From an uncultured Eubacteriales bacterium (GTDB lineage: Bacteria; Bacillota; Clostridia; Peptostreptococcales; Anaerovoracaceae), in contig CAJUEB010000010.1 in the NCBI GenBank assembly GCA_910585135.1, forward strand, positions 7,404 to 21,944: DNA of 14,541 nucleotides, given 5' to 3'. This document shows positions 1-7,190 of the stretch, piece after piece. The translations under genes and the position numbers were made by a program. Position 1 is the stretch's first letter; the number at the start of each line of letters is the position of its first letter. The notes beneath the pieces are model-generated. The model searched no databases and was not told the DNA's origin. It saw only the letters and a program-made list of their open reading frames with translations.

Positions 1-1
1 G

Positions 2-283
2 CCGCAGTCTTCGATGAATGATGGCAAGCTGGATGTAATCGCTTTTCGTAAAATGCCGATCGTGGAGCTAGGTCCGCTTCTGTTTGAAGTGGTCAACGGC
101 AGGCATCCGCAAAACAAGAATGTGCTGTATTTTCAGACGGAAGAGCTGATGATCGAATCCACGGAGGATATCAGCACGGATATCGACGGGGAGCATGGCG
201 AGCCGCTGCCGCTGCATTTCAGCGTGTTGCAGGAGAGGCTGGACGTGTTCGTTTCGGAGTATACCTGGCATTACGATGAATAG
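2..283 (+). CDS. Diacylglycerol kinase family lipid kinase, C-terminal end (partial)
   Basis: This is the last 93 codons of a gene that enters from the left edge; the frame is open from base 2. The peptide opens PQSSMNDGKLDV and continues with a PIVELGPLLFEVVNGRH segment, a VLYF strand and a DIDGEHGEPLPLHF segment. That order matches the C-terminal beta-sandwich of the YegS/DagK/BmrU lipid kinases, where a short D-G-x-L-D-V strand and a late 'D-G-E' loop are typical. These enzymes phosphorylate diacylglycerol or a related lipid with ATP at the inner membrane face. The catalytic N-terminal domain is outside the window, so activity cannot be judged. An internal ATG at 14 is not the start. The substrate is unknown. 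Confidence 0.85.
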   Translation, partial: PQSSMNDGKLDVIAFRKMPIVELGPLLFEVVNGRHPQNKNVLYFQTEELMIESTEDISTDIDGEHGEPLPLHFSVLQERLDVFVSEYTWHYDE

Positions 284-311
284 GCAGTGCAGGCGGGAGC
301 GGTGTGTGGTG

Positions 312-325
312 CATGATGCATCATG
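312..325. promoter_or_regulatory. 14-bp perfect palindrome between the lipid kinase and GNAT genes
   Basis: CATGATGCATCATG reads the same on both strands and sits about 100 bp before the GNAT start. No T-run follows, so it is not a classic terminator. It could be an operator, but no convincing -35/-10 pair is visible beside it. Chance is possible. Confidence 0.25.
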
Positions 326-427
326 AGTGGGAATGCGGCGTGGAGGCCGCCATTTGGTGCGTGAGGTTATAAAAGACGCAGCGCGGCTTATGCGGCGTAT
401 GGCATGGTGGACGGAAAAGGAGCGGAA

Positions 428-871
428 ATGGTTAAGTATAAAATATCGGTGACGGATGATTATAAAAAGCTTGTGCCTTTCCTGATCGCAAACGAGCTGG
501 AGTTCTCCGAAGATGAGCCAGTCCCGGAAGGTTTGGTAAAATGCTGGGAGATCACGGATCAAGCGGATGGAACGCTGGTCGGCGCATGCATTTTGGCAAA
601 ACGGGAAGGTGAGTTTATCATCGAAGGGATCGCAATTGATGCGCGGTATCGGAACAGTAAGCTGGGCAAGCTATTGATGGATCGCGGGATCGAGGAAACG
701 CTCAAGCACGGCGGACGCCGCATTTTCCTTGTGGCAAGAGCACCTGGATTTTTCAGGAAGCAGGGTTTTGTGACGGTATCGGAGGCGGAGTCGCCTGATT
801 TCTTCGAATGCCTGGACTGCCCGCAGTATGGGAAAAGCTGCCATCCAGAGGTGATGCGGCTTAATCTGTGA
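428..871 (+). CDS. GNAT family N-acetyltransferase
   Basis: This 147-residue protein has the GNAT fold order. An EGEFIIEGIAIDARYR segment (beta4) is followed by the acetyl-CoA loop RNSKLGKLL (residues about 75-83) and its helix. Then come a beta5 strand RRIFLVARA and the APGFFRKQGF motif near residues 105-114 that closes the acetyl-CoA site. It should transfer an acetyl group from acetyl-CoA to an unknown amine. A Cys-rich tail (C128, C131, C138) resembles a group of small GNATs ending C-x2-C...C-x-P-x-x-M; whether it binds metal is not known. The start at 428 is preferred because AAGGAG lies 5 bp upstream; an in-frame ATG at 404 has no such site. Confidence 0.88.
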   Translation: MVKYKISVTDDYKKLVPFLIANELEFSEDEPVPEGLVKCWEITDQADGTLVGACILAKREGEFIIEGIAIDARYRNSKLGKLLMDRGIEETLKHGGRRIFLVARAPGFFRKQGFVTVSEAESPDFFECLDCPQYGKSCHPEVMRLNL

Positions 872-933
872 GCGATGGAAGAGCTGGTTTTCTGTAAGCG
901 ATGTTTAGCCTGACTGCGTAATCTGTCTAAACG

Positions 934-1099
934 CACTGCCCTTGCGAGCGGTTTTGAAAGCTCTGATTTTGAGGCTGCTTGGTTTATTGGCGGCATGGTC
1001 GCTCTGGCCTGTGAATGATTTGGAAACACTGCCCTTGCGAGCGGTATGGACGCCCTAAGGCATAAGCAAGACTTGGACGTGCCGCTCTTGTGAGCCGTC
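934..1099. repeat. Direct repeat in the GNAT-SSB intergenic gap
   Basis: The 19-bp sequence CACTGCCCTTGCGAGCGGT occurs at 934-952 and again at 1027-1045, 93 bp apart. A weaker third copy (GCCGCTCTTGTGAGCCGT) lies at 1081-1098. The rest of the 350-bp gap (872-1221) shows no gene, RNA or terminator. The core GAGCGGT also appears in the unrelated repeat array before the vWA gene (6039-6140). Confidence 0.6.
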
Positions 1100-1221
1100 T
1101 TGTCCACATCGGATTTGCCAGCCGGTTTTGGAATCGGCGGCGGAATTATGAAGAAAGTATGTATAAAATCCCTTTTTGGCAGCATATATTTTATGGAAAT
1201 ATGCCGGGAGGGGATTTTTTT

Positions 1222-1839
1222 ATGGAACATTTATTGGAAAGCAATGCAGTGCAGCTTTCGGGCAGGGTGCTAGCAGGTCCTGTTTTTAATCATAAGACTT
1301 ATGGCGAGGCTTTTTATCTGGTGTTATTGGGGATCTTCCGGAAGAGCGGCTATGAGGATAAAATCAGGCTGATCGTATCAGAAAAGCTGATGGGCGGGCG
1401 TTCTCCGCGGGAAAACGAGCTGCTTTCCGTATCCGGGCAGATCAGGACTTATAACAGGGAAGTGGAGGGCAGGAGCAAGCTGGAGGTTACTGTTTTTGTG
1501 AGAGATCTGGCATATTGCATTGAGGATGATTTTTCATATGAAAATCATGTGGCTATAGAAGGCTTTATCTGTAAAGACCCGGTAAGGCGGACATCTCCTC
1601 TGGGAAGGGAAATCTGTGATTTGATGATTGCCGTGAATCGGATGTACAATAAATCCGACTATATTCCGTCCATTGCCTGGGGGCGGAATGCTGCGTTTGG
1701 GGAAAGTCTGCGGGTCGGTGACAAGGTCTCCGTGGAGGGAAGGATACAGAGCCGCGATTACCGGAAATTTACGGAGAAAGGGTATCTGGTAACAAAGACG
1801 GCTTATGAGGTGTCGGTTGTAAAAATAGAACTGATCTGA
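1222..1839 (+). CDS. Double OB-fold single-stranded DNA-binding protein-like
   Basis: This 205-residue protein has an N-terminal beta-rich domain (about residues 8-100, LSGRVLAGPVF ... LLSVSGQIRTY). It is followed by a clear SSB-type OB fold (about residues 109-203): AIEGFICKDPVRRTSPLG, then LMIAVNR, DYIPSIAWGRNA, LRVGDKVSVEGRIQSRDY and a closing strand TAYEVSVVKIE. The second half aligns well from memory with bacterial SSB, which coats single-stranded DNA in replication and repair. The acidic C-terminal tail ending DDDIPF that recruits partners in housekeeping SSB is absent; the protein ends VVKIELI. It is therefore probably an auxiliary SSB rather than the essential copy. The start at 1222 follows GGGAGGGG at 1207-1214 region; the frame stays open upstream to 1090 without a good site. 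Confidence 0.82.
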   Translation: MEHLLESNAVQLSGRVLAGPVFNHKTYGEAFYLVLLGIFRKSGYEDKIRLIVSEKLMGGRSPRENELLSVSGQIRTYNREVEGRSKLEVTVFVRDLAYCIEDDFSYENHVAIEGFICKDPVRRTSPLGREICDLMIAVNRMYNKSDYIPSIAWGRNAAFGESLRVGDKVSVEGRIQSRDYRKFTEKGYLVTKTAYEVSVVKIELI

Positions 1840-1906
1840 TCTATGATATTTTTTCCCGCATGACGCTGGGGTTTGGTATGAGGATGAAAGAAAACAGCAA
1901 TATTCG

Positions 1907-1940
1907 TTGAAATTTTGCTGCATAAATTGTAAAGTATAAA
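1907..1940 (+). promoter_or_regulatory. Candidate promoter for the two-component pair
   Basis: TTGAAA at 1907-1912 is followed after 17 bp by TAAAGT (1930-1935), with TATAAA overlapping at 1935-1940. If used, transcripts would have a leader of roughly 140 bases before the regulator gene. The match is modest. Confidence 0.3.
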
Positions 1941-2082
1941 TATGGATTCGGCTGAGCTGGCATGGGAATGCTGGCAGAGATCGATTATGTTGACAGAGCC
2001 GGGTGATGCTGGCGGCACTGGATGATGTTGGCTTGGGCGGCATGGAACGAGATGAAATGCAGAAAATGAAAGGAAACGGATT

Positions 2083-2730
2083 ATGGCAAAAATCCTGATC
2101 GCAGAGGATGATAAAGCGTTAAACGATGGCATTGTACTATCGCTCGGAGAACATGAACTGCTCCAGGCATACACGCTGGCAGAAGCGCAGAGCTTGTGGG
2201 ACAGCAGCGTTGACCTGGTTATTTTAGACATCAACCTGCCGGATGGAAGCGGCCTGGACTTTTGCAGGCAGATACGGCGGACGAGCAGTGTGCCGATCGT
2301 ATTTTTGACAGCGAATGATATGGAGATCGATATTGTGACGGGATTGGAATCAGGTGCTGATGATTATATCACCAAGCCTTTTTCGCTGATGGTGCTCCGT
2401 GCGCGTATTCATGCAGCGCTGCGGCGGCAGACGGCCGGTAATAATATGTATGAAAAGGATGGATTTGTCTTTGACTTTGATAAGATGATTTTTTTGGCAG
2501 ATGGACAAGCCGTGGAGCTGAGCAAAACGGAACAGCGTCTGCTTAAGGTGCTGACCACAAATGCTGGAATTACGCTTTCCAGGGAAATGCTGATGGACAA
2601 GATCTGGCGGGACGAGAAGGATTTTGTCGATGATAATGCGCTTTCGGTTACTGTCAACAGGCTGCGCAGTAAACTCCCCGGCATCCCGGTGCGGACGGTT
2701 TACGGTATCGGTTATATATGGGGTAAATAA
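2083..2730 (+). CDS. OmpR/PhoB-family response regulator
   Basis: This 215-residue protein has a receiver domain (about 1-120) with the acid pair D9/D10, phospho-acceptor D49 in VILDINLPDGSG, switch residue T76 in VFLTAND, and K98 in ITKPF. A winged-helix domain follows (about 125-215), with the recognition-helix region NALSVTVNRLRSKL and the closing wing VYGIGYIW. When phosphorylated by the kinase encoded just downstream, it should dimerise and bind inverted or direct repeats at promoters. The sequence resembles regulators paired with FtsX-type ABC transporters in Clostridia, and such a transporter lies at 9478-12859. AAAGGAAA precedes the ATG. All signature residues are intact. Confidence 0.93.
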   Translation: MAKILIAEDDKALNDGIVLSLGEHELLQAYTLAEAQSLWDSSVDLVILDINLPDGSGLDFCRQIRRTSSVPIVFLTANDMEIDIVTGLESGADDYITKPFSLMVLRARIHAALRRQTAGNNMYEKDGFVFDFDKMIFLADGQAVELSKTEQRLLKVLTTNAGITLSREMLMDKIWRDEKDFVDDNALSVTVNRLRSKLPGIPVRTVYGIGYIWGK

Positions 2731-2935
2731 GCGGGAAAAGTTTATCATGTTGGTGATGCTGGGGAAAGTGAGCGGGAAAAGTTTATCATGTTGGTGATGC
2801 TGGGGAAAGTGAGCGGGAAAAGTTTATCATGTTGGTGATGCTGGGGAAAGTGAACGGGAAAGGCTTATCGTATTGGCGATATAGAGGAAAGCGAGCGGGA
2901 AAAACTGATCGTATTGGCGATATAGAGGAAAGCGA
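2731..2935. repeat. Five tandem 41-bp repeats filling the regulator-kinase gap
   Basis: Units start at 2731, 2772, 2813, 2854 and 2895, each 41 bp. Units 1-3 are identical; units 4-5 form a second variant. The array starts on the base after the regulator stop codon and ends one base before the kinase ATG. Every unit carries a purine-rich Shine-Dalgarno-like block (GGGGAAAGTGA or GAGGAAAGCGA); the last one is the kinase ribosome binding site. Each unit also has a small inverted repeat, ATCA/TGAT in units 1-3 and ATCG/CGAT in units 4-5, around a 6-base loop, so the arm change is compensated. Because 41 is not a multiple of 3, ATGs in units 1 and 2 (2747, 2788) open 16-codon frames, while the ATG in unit 3 (2829) reads in frame into the kinase. 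Confidence 0.95.
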
Positions 2936-2936
2936 T

Positions 2937-4055
2937 ATGACGGGATATTTGATTTTAACGTGGATAGCGGTGGCGGTAGCGATTGTAGCGGTGATAGCGG
3001 CAGTGGCTCTTTATTGGCGCACATTGCGGATTATGCGCAGCATGGATCGGATGATCGACATGGCACTGGCGGGAAATTTCCGGGAAAAGGATTTTTCCGA
3101 GGGGCGTCTTTCCAGGCTGGAAGCCAAGACTCGTCAATATTTGATGAAGGGCAATAACGTGCAGCGGCAGGCGGAACGGGATCGGGAAAACCTCAAAACT
3201 ACGATCAGCAATTTATCGCATCAGACGAAAACCCCCATTGCCAATATCCTTCTTTATATACAGCTTCTTGCGGAAAAGGAAACCCTGCATGGCGAAGCCA
3301 GGCAGCTTCTCTCACAGATTGAAGGACAAGCAGAAAAACTGAACTTTCTCATCGCCTCCCTTGTCAAAATGTCGCGCTTGGAAAGCGATATCATATCCTT
3401 AACGCCTGCGAAAAATCATGTAGAGGAGCTGGCTCGCAGCCTTTACGAAGCCTTTGCGCCGCGGGCGGAACGGGAAGGAAAATCCCTGACGCTCGATTTG
3501 CATGGGGGAAGTTCTGTGCTTGGCACAGGGGAGGATTCTTGTGAGGAAAGATCTTGCGCTCGAAATGGAAACGAGCGAATGAGAGGAGATCGAGGGGAAG
3601 GGCAATGGGATGAAAACGAGCTGCCTGAGAACGGAGGGGCTGAGAACGCTCGAAGCGATTCAATGGAAACAGCGGAGGTGTTCGACAGCAGATGGACGAT
3701 GGAAGCCATGGAAAATATCATGGACAATGCGCTGAAATACACGCCTGTAGGCGGGCATATCTGTATTTCCGTCATGCATTATAAGATGTTCGCAAGAATA
3801 GATATTGCTGATGATGGGATGGGAATCAGGGAAGAGGAAAGCGCAAAGATTTTCAGCAGGTTTTACCGCTCGCAGGAAGCTGCGCAAAACGAAGGCGTGG
3901 GCATTGGCTTGTATCTTGCGCGTGAAATTACCTCCCGGGAAAACGGCTATATCAGGGTTCGCTCAAATCATGGAAGAGGCAGTACGTTTTCCGTATTTTT
4001 GCCAAAAGCGGACGAGCTGATCCAGGCAGATGCTCATCATAAAGAGTTTTGTTGA
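2937..4055 (+). CDS. Sensor histidine kinase, single TM segment
   Basis: This 372-residue protein has one N-terminal membrane segment (residues about 4-26) and almost no extracellular part, so it probably senses within the membrane or through a partner transporter. A linker precedes the dimerisation helix with the phospho-acceptor H95 in LSHQTKTPIANI. The catalytic domain has an N box (ENIMDNALKYTP, 259-270), G1 (DDGMGI, 292-297), an F box (FSRFYR, 306-311) and G2 (GVGIGLYLA, 320-328). Between the strand TLDLHG and FDSRWTMEA lies an extra Glu/Gly/Arg/Asn-rich stretch of about 55 residues (191-247) that relatives usually lack. Start 2937 is chosen for its GAGGAAA site; an in-frame ATG at 2829 would add 36 residues encoded by the repeats. 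It should phosphorylate the regulator upstream. Confidence 0.92.
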   Translation: MTGYLILTWIAVAVAIVAVIAAVALYWRTLRIMRSMDRMIDMALAGNFREKDFSEGRLSRLEAKTRQYLMKGNNVQRQAERDRENLKTTISNLSHQTKTPIANILLYIQLLAEKETLHGEARQLLSQIEGQAEKLNFLIASLVKMSRLESDIISLTPAKNHVEELARSLYEAFAPRAEREGKSLTLDLHGGSSVLGTGEDSCEERSCARNGNERMRGDRGEGQWDENELPENGGAENARSDSMETAEVFDSRWTMEAMENIMDNALKYTPVGGHICISVMHYKMFARIDIADDGMGIREEESAKIFSRFYRSQEAAQNEGVGIGLYLAREITSRENGYIRVRSNHGRGSTFSVFLPKADELIQADAHHKEFC

Positions 4056-4170
4056 AATCATTTGCGGAAAAAGCTTTCTTTGATTGCTCTGGCATCGGTA
4101 TTTGTGGTGGCATGGTCATTTTTATTGGCATTCGTATTGTGATTGCTATTAGTATTGCTATTGATATTGT

Positions 4171-4228
4171 GGTTGCGGGGGTCTTGCGATTGCTATTGAT
4201 CTTATGGTTGCAGGGGTCTTGCGATTGC
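4171..4228. repeat. 23-bp direct repeat after the kinase gene
   Basis: GGTTGCGGGGGTCTTGCGATTGC at 4171-4193 recurs at 4206-4228 with one change, 35 bp apart. It follows a run of ATTG/GTATTG simple sequence from about 4125. No convincing gene lies in 4056-4661; an open frame at 4049-4375 looks like a product of this simple sequence. Confidence 0.6.
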
Positions 4229-4313
4229 AGGGATATCCCGTTATCTGACCGACCAAAATTATGCGAAAAGCTTACACTTTCGAGGATTGCGCAGACAGAT
4301 GGCCTGCTTTGCG

Positions 4314-4586
4314 TTTCTCTTAAAAATAAAAAAAATAGGATTTTGAGAGAATTTGGATGGACATTCGGCGGGTAGGCGGCCGGAACGCATATCAATTTTG
4401 GGTCGTTTCTCTGTGATTTTCAAAATAGGGATTTGTTAGAGAAAAATGTTGAAAAATACTCCTGTTTTTCTCTCATTTCAAGAAAATACCCTGAAATAAG
4501 AGAAAAAGAGCATTTTTTACATAAATCGCGGGGTAAAATGCGCCGATTTTCTCTCAAAAAACATTTTTTCGAAAAATCAAGAGAAA
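4314..4586. repeat. Four 39-bp inverted-repeat elements upstream of the macrodomain gene
   Basis: Each element is TTTCTCT, 25 bp, then AGAGAAA. The left and right arms start at 4314/4346, 4406/4438, 4467/4499 and 4548/4580, so the offset is exactly 32 bp in all four. The first has one mismatch in its last arm base. The cores are AT-rich and share an AAAA block at about position 17-20 when the fourth is read on the opposite strand. The third is the best hairpin: its arms extend to 14 bp with one mismatch. The elements are 92, 61 and 81 bp apart. The last ends 75 bp before the macrodomain ATG. They look like operators or structured elements; a shortened relative is at 6318-6353. Confidence 0.8.
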
Positions 4587-4661
4587 CGGCATGAGAGGAG
4601 ATGGGGATCGGTTGAATATACCAAGTGTTTCACATGAGGATCAATAACAGGAGGCGTCTTT

Positions 4662-5939
4662 ATGCCATTTGAAATCGTAAGAAATGATATCGTAAATATG
4701 CAGGTTGATGCTATCGTAAACCCGGCAAATTCCAAGGCGGCCACAGGTGCGGGAACGGATGCGGGCATCCATAAAAAGGCAGGAAGGAAGCTGCTTTGGG
4801 CGCGAAAAAAGATTGGCGTGATCAAGACTGGAGATGCGGCCATTACGCCGGGGTTTCGATTGGATGCAAAATTTGTCATACATACGGCAGGTCCTGTCTG
4901 GCAGGGCGGCGTTTGCGATGAAGAAAATTTATTGGCATCATGTTATCGGGCATCTTTGCGGCTGGCGGCGAAACATCATTGTGAATCGATTGCATTTCCG
5001 CTGCTTTCCGCTGGAACTTATGGGTTTCCGAAATCCTTGGCTTTGCAGATCGCTATTCGGGAATTTAGCAGTTTTCTCATGGAAAACGAGATGCGGATTT
5101 ATCTGGTTGTATTTGACCGGGATTCGTTTGTTCTGTCCGAAAAGCTGTTTGCTTCTGTGTCGAGTTATATCGACGAAAATTACGTCCGGGCGAAAATCAC
5201 GGATGAATATGGCAGCGGTGAATCGTATCGCCAAAATCGTAGTTCCGTTCGCATCCAGCAGGCGTTGGATTTGCAGGAAACTTGCCCGGAATCGAAATCG
5301 TTTCCTCCTGCGGGGGCAACTGCATCTTTGTCTCCTGGTAAGCCGGAATGCGCTTCGTTTCCTTCTGGAGATCAGGAATGCGAATCTTTGCTTTCTGGCG
5401 ATCAGGCATGCGCTTCGTTTCCTTCTGCGGGGGCGTCTGCATCTTTGCCTCCCGATAGTCAGGAAACCGCCCCTCGTTTTGCTCCGCCGGCGTCTGCCCT
5501 TTTGCCTCCCGATGGATCGATCCCTGCACCTTTTCATGTCGATCTGTCGGATACGCTCTCATGCAAAGCGCAGGATCTGGAGTCGGCGCTAGGCGAGCTG
5601 GATGCGGGGTTTTCGGAGACATTGCTCCATCTCATCGATCAGACTGGGAAAAAGGATTCCGAAATATATAAGAAAGCAAATATCGATCGCAAGCTTTTTT
5701 CGAAGATACGGAACAACAGGGATTATAAGCCTTCGAAGCCGACGAGTTTGGCTTTTGCAATTGCGTTGGAGCTGGATTTGGCGGAGACGAAAGATTTCAT
5801 TGCCCGTGCGGGTTATGCCCTGTCCCATAGCAGCAAGTTTGATATCATCGTAGAATATTTTATCCAAAACAGCAATTATAATATCTTTGAGCTGAATGAG
5901 GTGCTGTTCGCCTTTGATCAGCCGCTGATCGGATCGTGA
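4662..5939 (+). CDS. Macrodomain protein with low-complexity linker and HTH-like C-terminal domain
   Basis: Residues 1-170 of 425 form a macrodomain: VDAIVNPANS (15-24), a binding loop TGAGTDAGIHKKAG (28-41), and IAFPLLSAGTYGFP (110-123). These match the adenine, distal-ribose and phosphate-binding elements of ADP-ribose-binding/hydrolysing macrodomains. The usual GGGVD is changed to GAGTD; N20, N23 and D33 remain, so hydrolase activity is plausible. Residues about 206-300 are a Pro/Ser/Ala-rich linker with 10-residue repeats. Residues 311-425 form a helical domain with an XRE-like stretch (DSEIYKKANIDRKLFSKIRN, 332-351). From memory, a similar tail follows macrodomains in other Clostridia. 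It could be a cytosolic de-ADP-ribosylase, an ADP-ribose-sensing regulator, or both. The start has GGAGG at 4651-4655. Confidence 0.87.
   Translation: MPFEIVRNDIVNMQVDAIVNPANSKAATGAGTDAGIHKKAGRKLLWARKKIGVIKTGDAAITPGFRLDAKFVIHTAGPVWQGGVCDEENLLASCYRASLRLAAKHHCESIAFPLLSAGTYGFPKSLALQIAIREFSSFLMENEMRIYLVVFDRDSFVLSEKLFASVSSYIDENYVRAKITDEYGSGESYRQNRSSVRIQQALDLQETCPESKSFPPAGATASLSPGKPECASFPSGDQECESLLSGDQACASFPSAGASASLPPDSQETAPRFAPPASALLPPDGSIPAPFHVDLSDTLSCKAQDLESALGELDAGFSETLLHLIDQTGKKDSEIYKKANIDRKLFSKIRNNRDYKPSKPTSLAFAIALELDLAETKDFIARAGYALSHSSKFDIIVEYFIQNSNYNIFELNEVLFAFDQPLIGS
5343..5432 (+). repeat. Three in-frame 30-bp repeats in the macrodomain linker
   Basis: Units 5343-5372, 5373-5402 and 5403-5432 encode PECASFPSGD, QECESLLSGD and QACASFPSAG. 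Decayed copies continue on both sides (about 5280-5520). One Cys per unit is retained. The period is exactly 10 codons, so copy changes keep the frame. Confidence 0.8.
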
Positions 5940-6002
5940 GCCCTTTTTGTTTTAGGCTGGGTTTTGATTGATTCGTGGTGATTTTCTTTATTTGGGTGGC
6001 AT

Positions 6003-6311
6003 TTTGTCAGTTTATGGAGGCTCTTTGTTTTGCCAATTTTTGCTTGGATCGTGAGCGGTTTTTGCATTTAATCAACCCTTGAGCGTTCCGTAGGATTCTT
6101 TTTCACCGTTGGGCGGCTTTTGCTCGGATCGTGAGCGGTTCGTTTTGCATTTGAGCGATCTCTGGGTCGTTCATGGTGGCTCTGTCTTCGACGGGCAGCC
6201 TTTGCCTGGATCGTAGAAATGTTTATTTTGGCCAATTTTTGTCCGGATTGTAAAGATGCTTGTTTATGCCAGCCTTTGCCCGAACCATAAAATGTCGCTT
6301 GTCATGCGACC
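6003..6311. repeat. Decayed ~37-41-bp tandem array between the macrodomain and vWA genes
   Basis: Units begin with TTTG(C/T)YYGGATCGT. The clearest starts are 6201, 6238 and 6275, exactly 37 bp apart. Earlier ones are at 6003, 6039 and 6119; the last two share TTTGCTYGGATCGTGAGCGGTT and are 80 bp apart, about two units. The same core, CGGATCGTGAGC, contains the stop codon of the macrodomain gene at 5931-5942, so the array may have grown from that gene's 3' end. No gene or clear terminator is seen in the 447-bp gap (5940-6386). Confidence 0.65.
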
Positions 6312-6317
6312 AAACCC

Positions 6318-6353
6318 TTCTCTGTTTCCATTATGATAAAGGCACAAAGAGAA
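6318..6353 (+). promoter_or_regulatory. Fifth TTCTCT/AGAGAA element over a possible -10 box of the vWA gene
   Basis: TTCTCT (6318-6323) and AGAGAA (6348-6353) have the arms seen in the four elements upstream of the macrodomain gene, with a spacer one base shorter (24 bp). Between them lies TATGAT (6332-6337), a good -10 match, although no -35 box is obvious at 16-18 bp. A protein bound here would block or contact polymerase. The element ends 33 bp before the vWA ATG. Confidence 0.45.
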
Positions 6354-6386
6354 ATACAAAGAAAAAGCAACAGGAGGGTTTCAAAA

Positions 6387-7040
6387 ATGGTAGAATTGGT
6401 ATTTATTTTAGATCGGAGCGGGTCGATGTCAGGACTGGAAAAGGACACGATAGGCGGATTTAATTCGATGATCGCAAGGCAGAGGAAAGAGCCGGGAGAG
6501 GTGCTGGTTTCAACGGTGCTGTTCGATAATGATGCGGACGTGATTCATGACCGTGTTCCCCTGGAAAAAGTCAAAAATTTGACGGAAGATGATTATTATG
6601 TAAGGGGCTGCACTGCTCTTTTGGATGCTGTGGGAGATTCTGTCCATCACATTGGCAATGTCCACAAGTACGCCAGGGCGGAGGATGTTCCCGAAAAGAC
6701 GATGTTCGTTATCACGACAGATGGCATGGAAAATGCCAGCCGCAAGTATACTTATGGCAATGTCAAGGACATGATCGAAAGCAGGCAGGAAAAGGATGGC
6801 TGGGAATTTATCTTTCTGGGTGCGAATATCGATGCGGCGGCCGAGGCGCAAAAATTCGGCATTGACGAATTGATGGCGGCCGATTATCATGCGGATGAAG
6901 CGGGGACGCGTCTCAATTATGATGTGCTCAGCGATACGATCATGGGATTGCGTTGTGAAGCGTCCATTTCGCCGGATTGGAAGGCGCGCATAGATGAGGA
7001 TTTTGGTAAAAGGGGAAAGAATAAATGGCGAGGGAGATGA
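6387..7040 (+). CDS. Small vWA-domain protein with intact MIDAS
   Basis: Almost the whole 217-residue protein is one von Willebrand A domain. The metal-ion-dependent adhesion site is complete: D9-x-S11-x-S13 in LDRSGSMSG, T76 in RGCTALLDAVG, and D112 in TTDGMENAS. There is no signal peptide or membrane segment, so it should be cytosolic, and metal-dependent protein binding is the likely role. The C-terminus is charged and basic (FGKRGKNKWRGR). Start 6387 has AGGAGGG 8 bp upstream; the frame is open to 6333 without a better site. Its place between a macrodomain gene and an ADP-ribosylglycohydrolase suggests a role in the same pathway. It is not clearly TerY or a MoxR partner, and the exact function is unknown. 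Confidence 0.85.
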   Translation: MVELVFILDRSGSMSGLEKDTIGGFNSMIARQRKEPGEVLVSTVLFDNDADVIHDRVPLEKVKNLTEDDYYVRGCTALLDAVGDSVHHIGNVHKYARAEDVPEKTMFVITTDGMENASRKYTYGNVKDMIESRQEKDGWEFIFLGANIDAAAEAQKFGIDELMAADYHADEAGTRLNYDVLSDTIMGLRCEASISPDWKARIDEDFGKRGKNKWRGR

Positions 7041-7047
7041 TGCTCCA

Positions 7048-7190
7048 GGCCGGAGCGATTTTTAGAAGCGAGCCGGCGCGGCATTGGCGGTTTTGAGATG
7101 GCCGGAGTAGTTTTAGAGGCGGCCTAGACAGAGCAGCATTGGCAGCTTTGGGGTGGTCGGAACAGTTTTAGAGGCGGCTCGAAGGTGATG
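7048..7190. repeat. Decayed 52-55-bp tandem repeat between the vWA and glycohydrolase genes
   Basis: Three units start at 7048, 7100 and 7155 with GGYCGGA followed by GTTTTAGAGGCGGC or a close variant, and share a GCATTGGC(G/A)G block. The remaining gap up to 7407 shows no gene, terminator or clear promoter. Confidence 0.65.

Noticed and set aside
2731..2935. CRISPR array
   Set aside because: The units are directly abutting with no unique spacers, and no cas genes are present.
4049..4375. 108-codon open frame overlapping the kinase stop, Ile/Val-rich
   Set aside because: No ribosome binding site; its hydrophobic stretch comes from ATTG/GTATTG simple sequence and it runs through the first 39-bp element.
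4467..4518. Third 39-bp element as an intrinsic terminator (14-bp stem, T-run at 4513-4518)
   Set aside because: The T-run starts several bases after the stem, the stem is AT-rich, and the three sister elements lack such T-runs.
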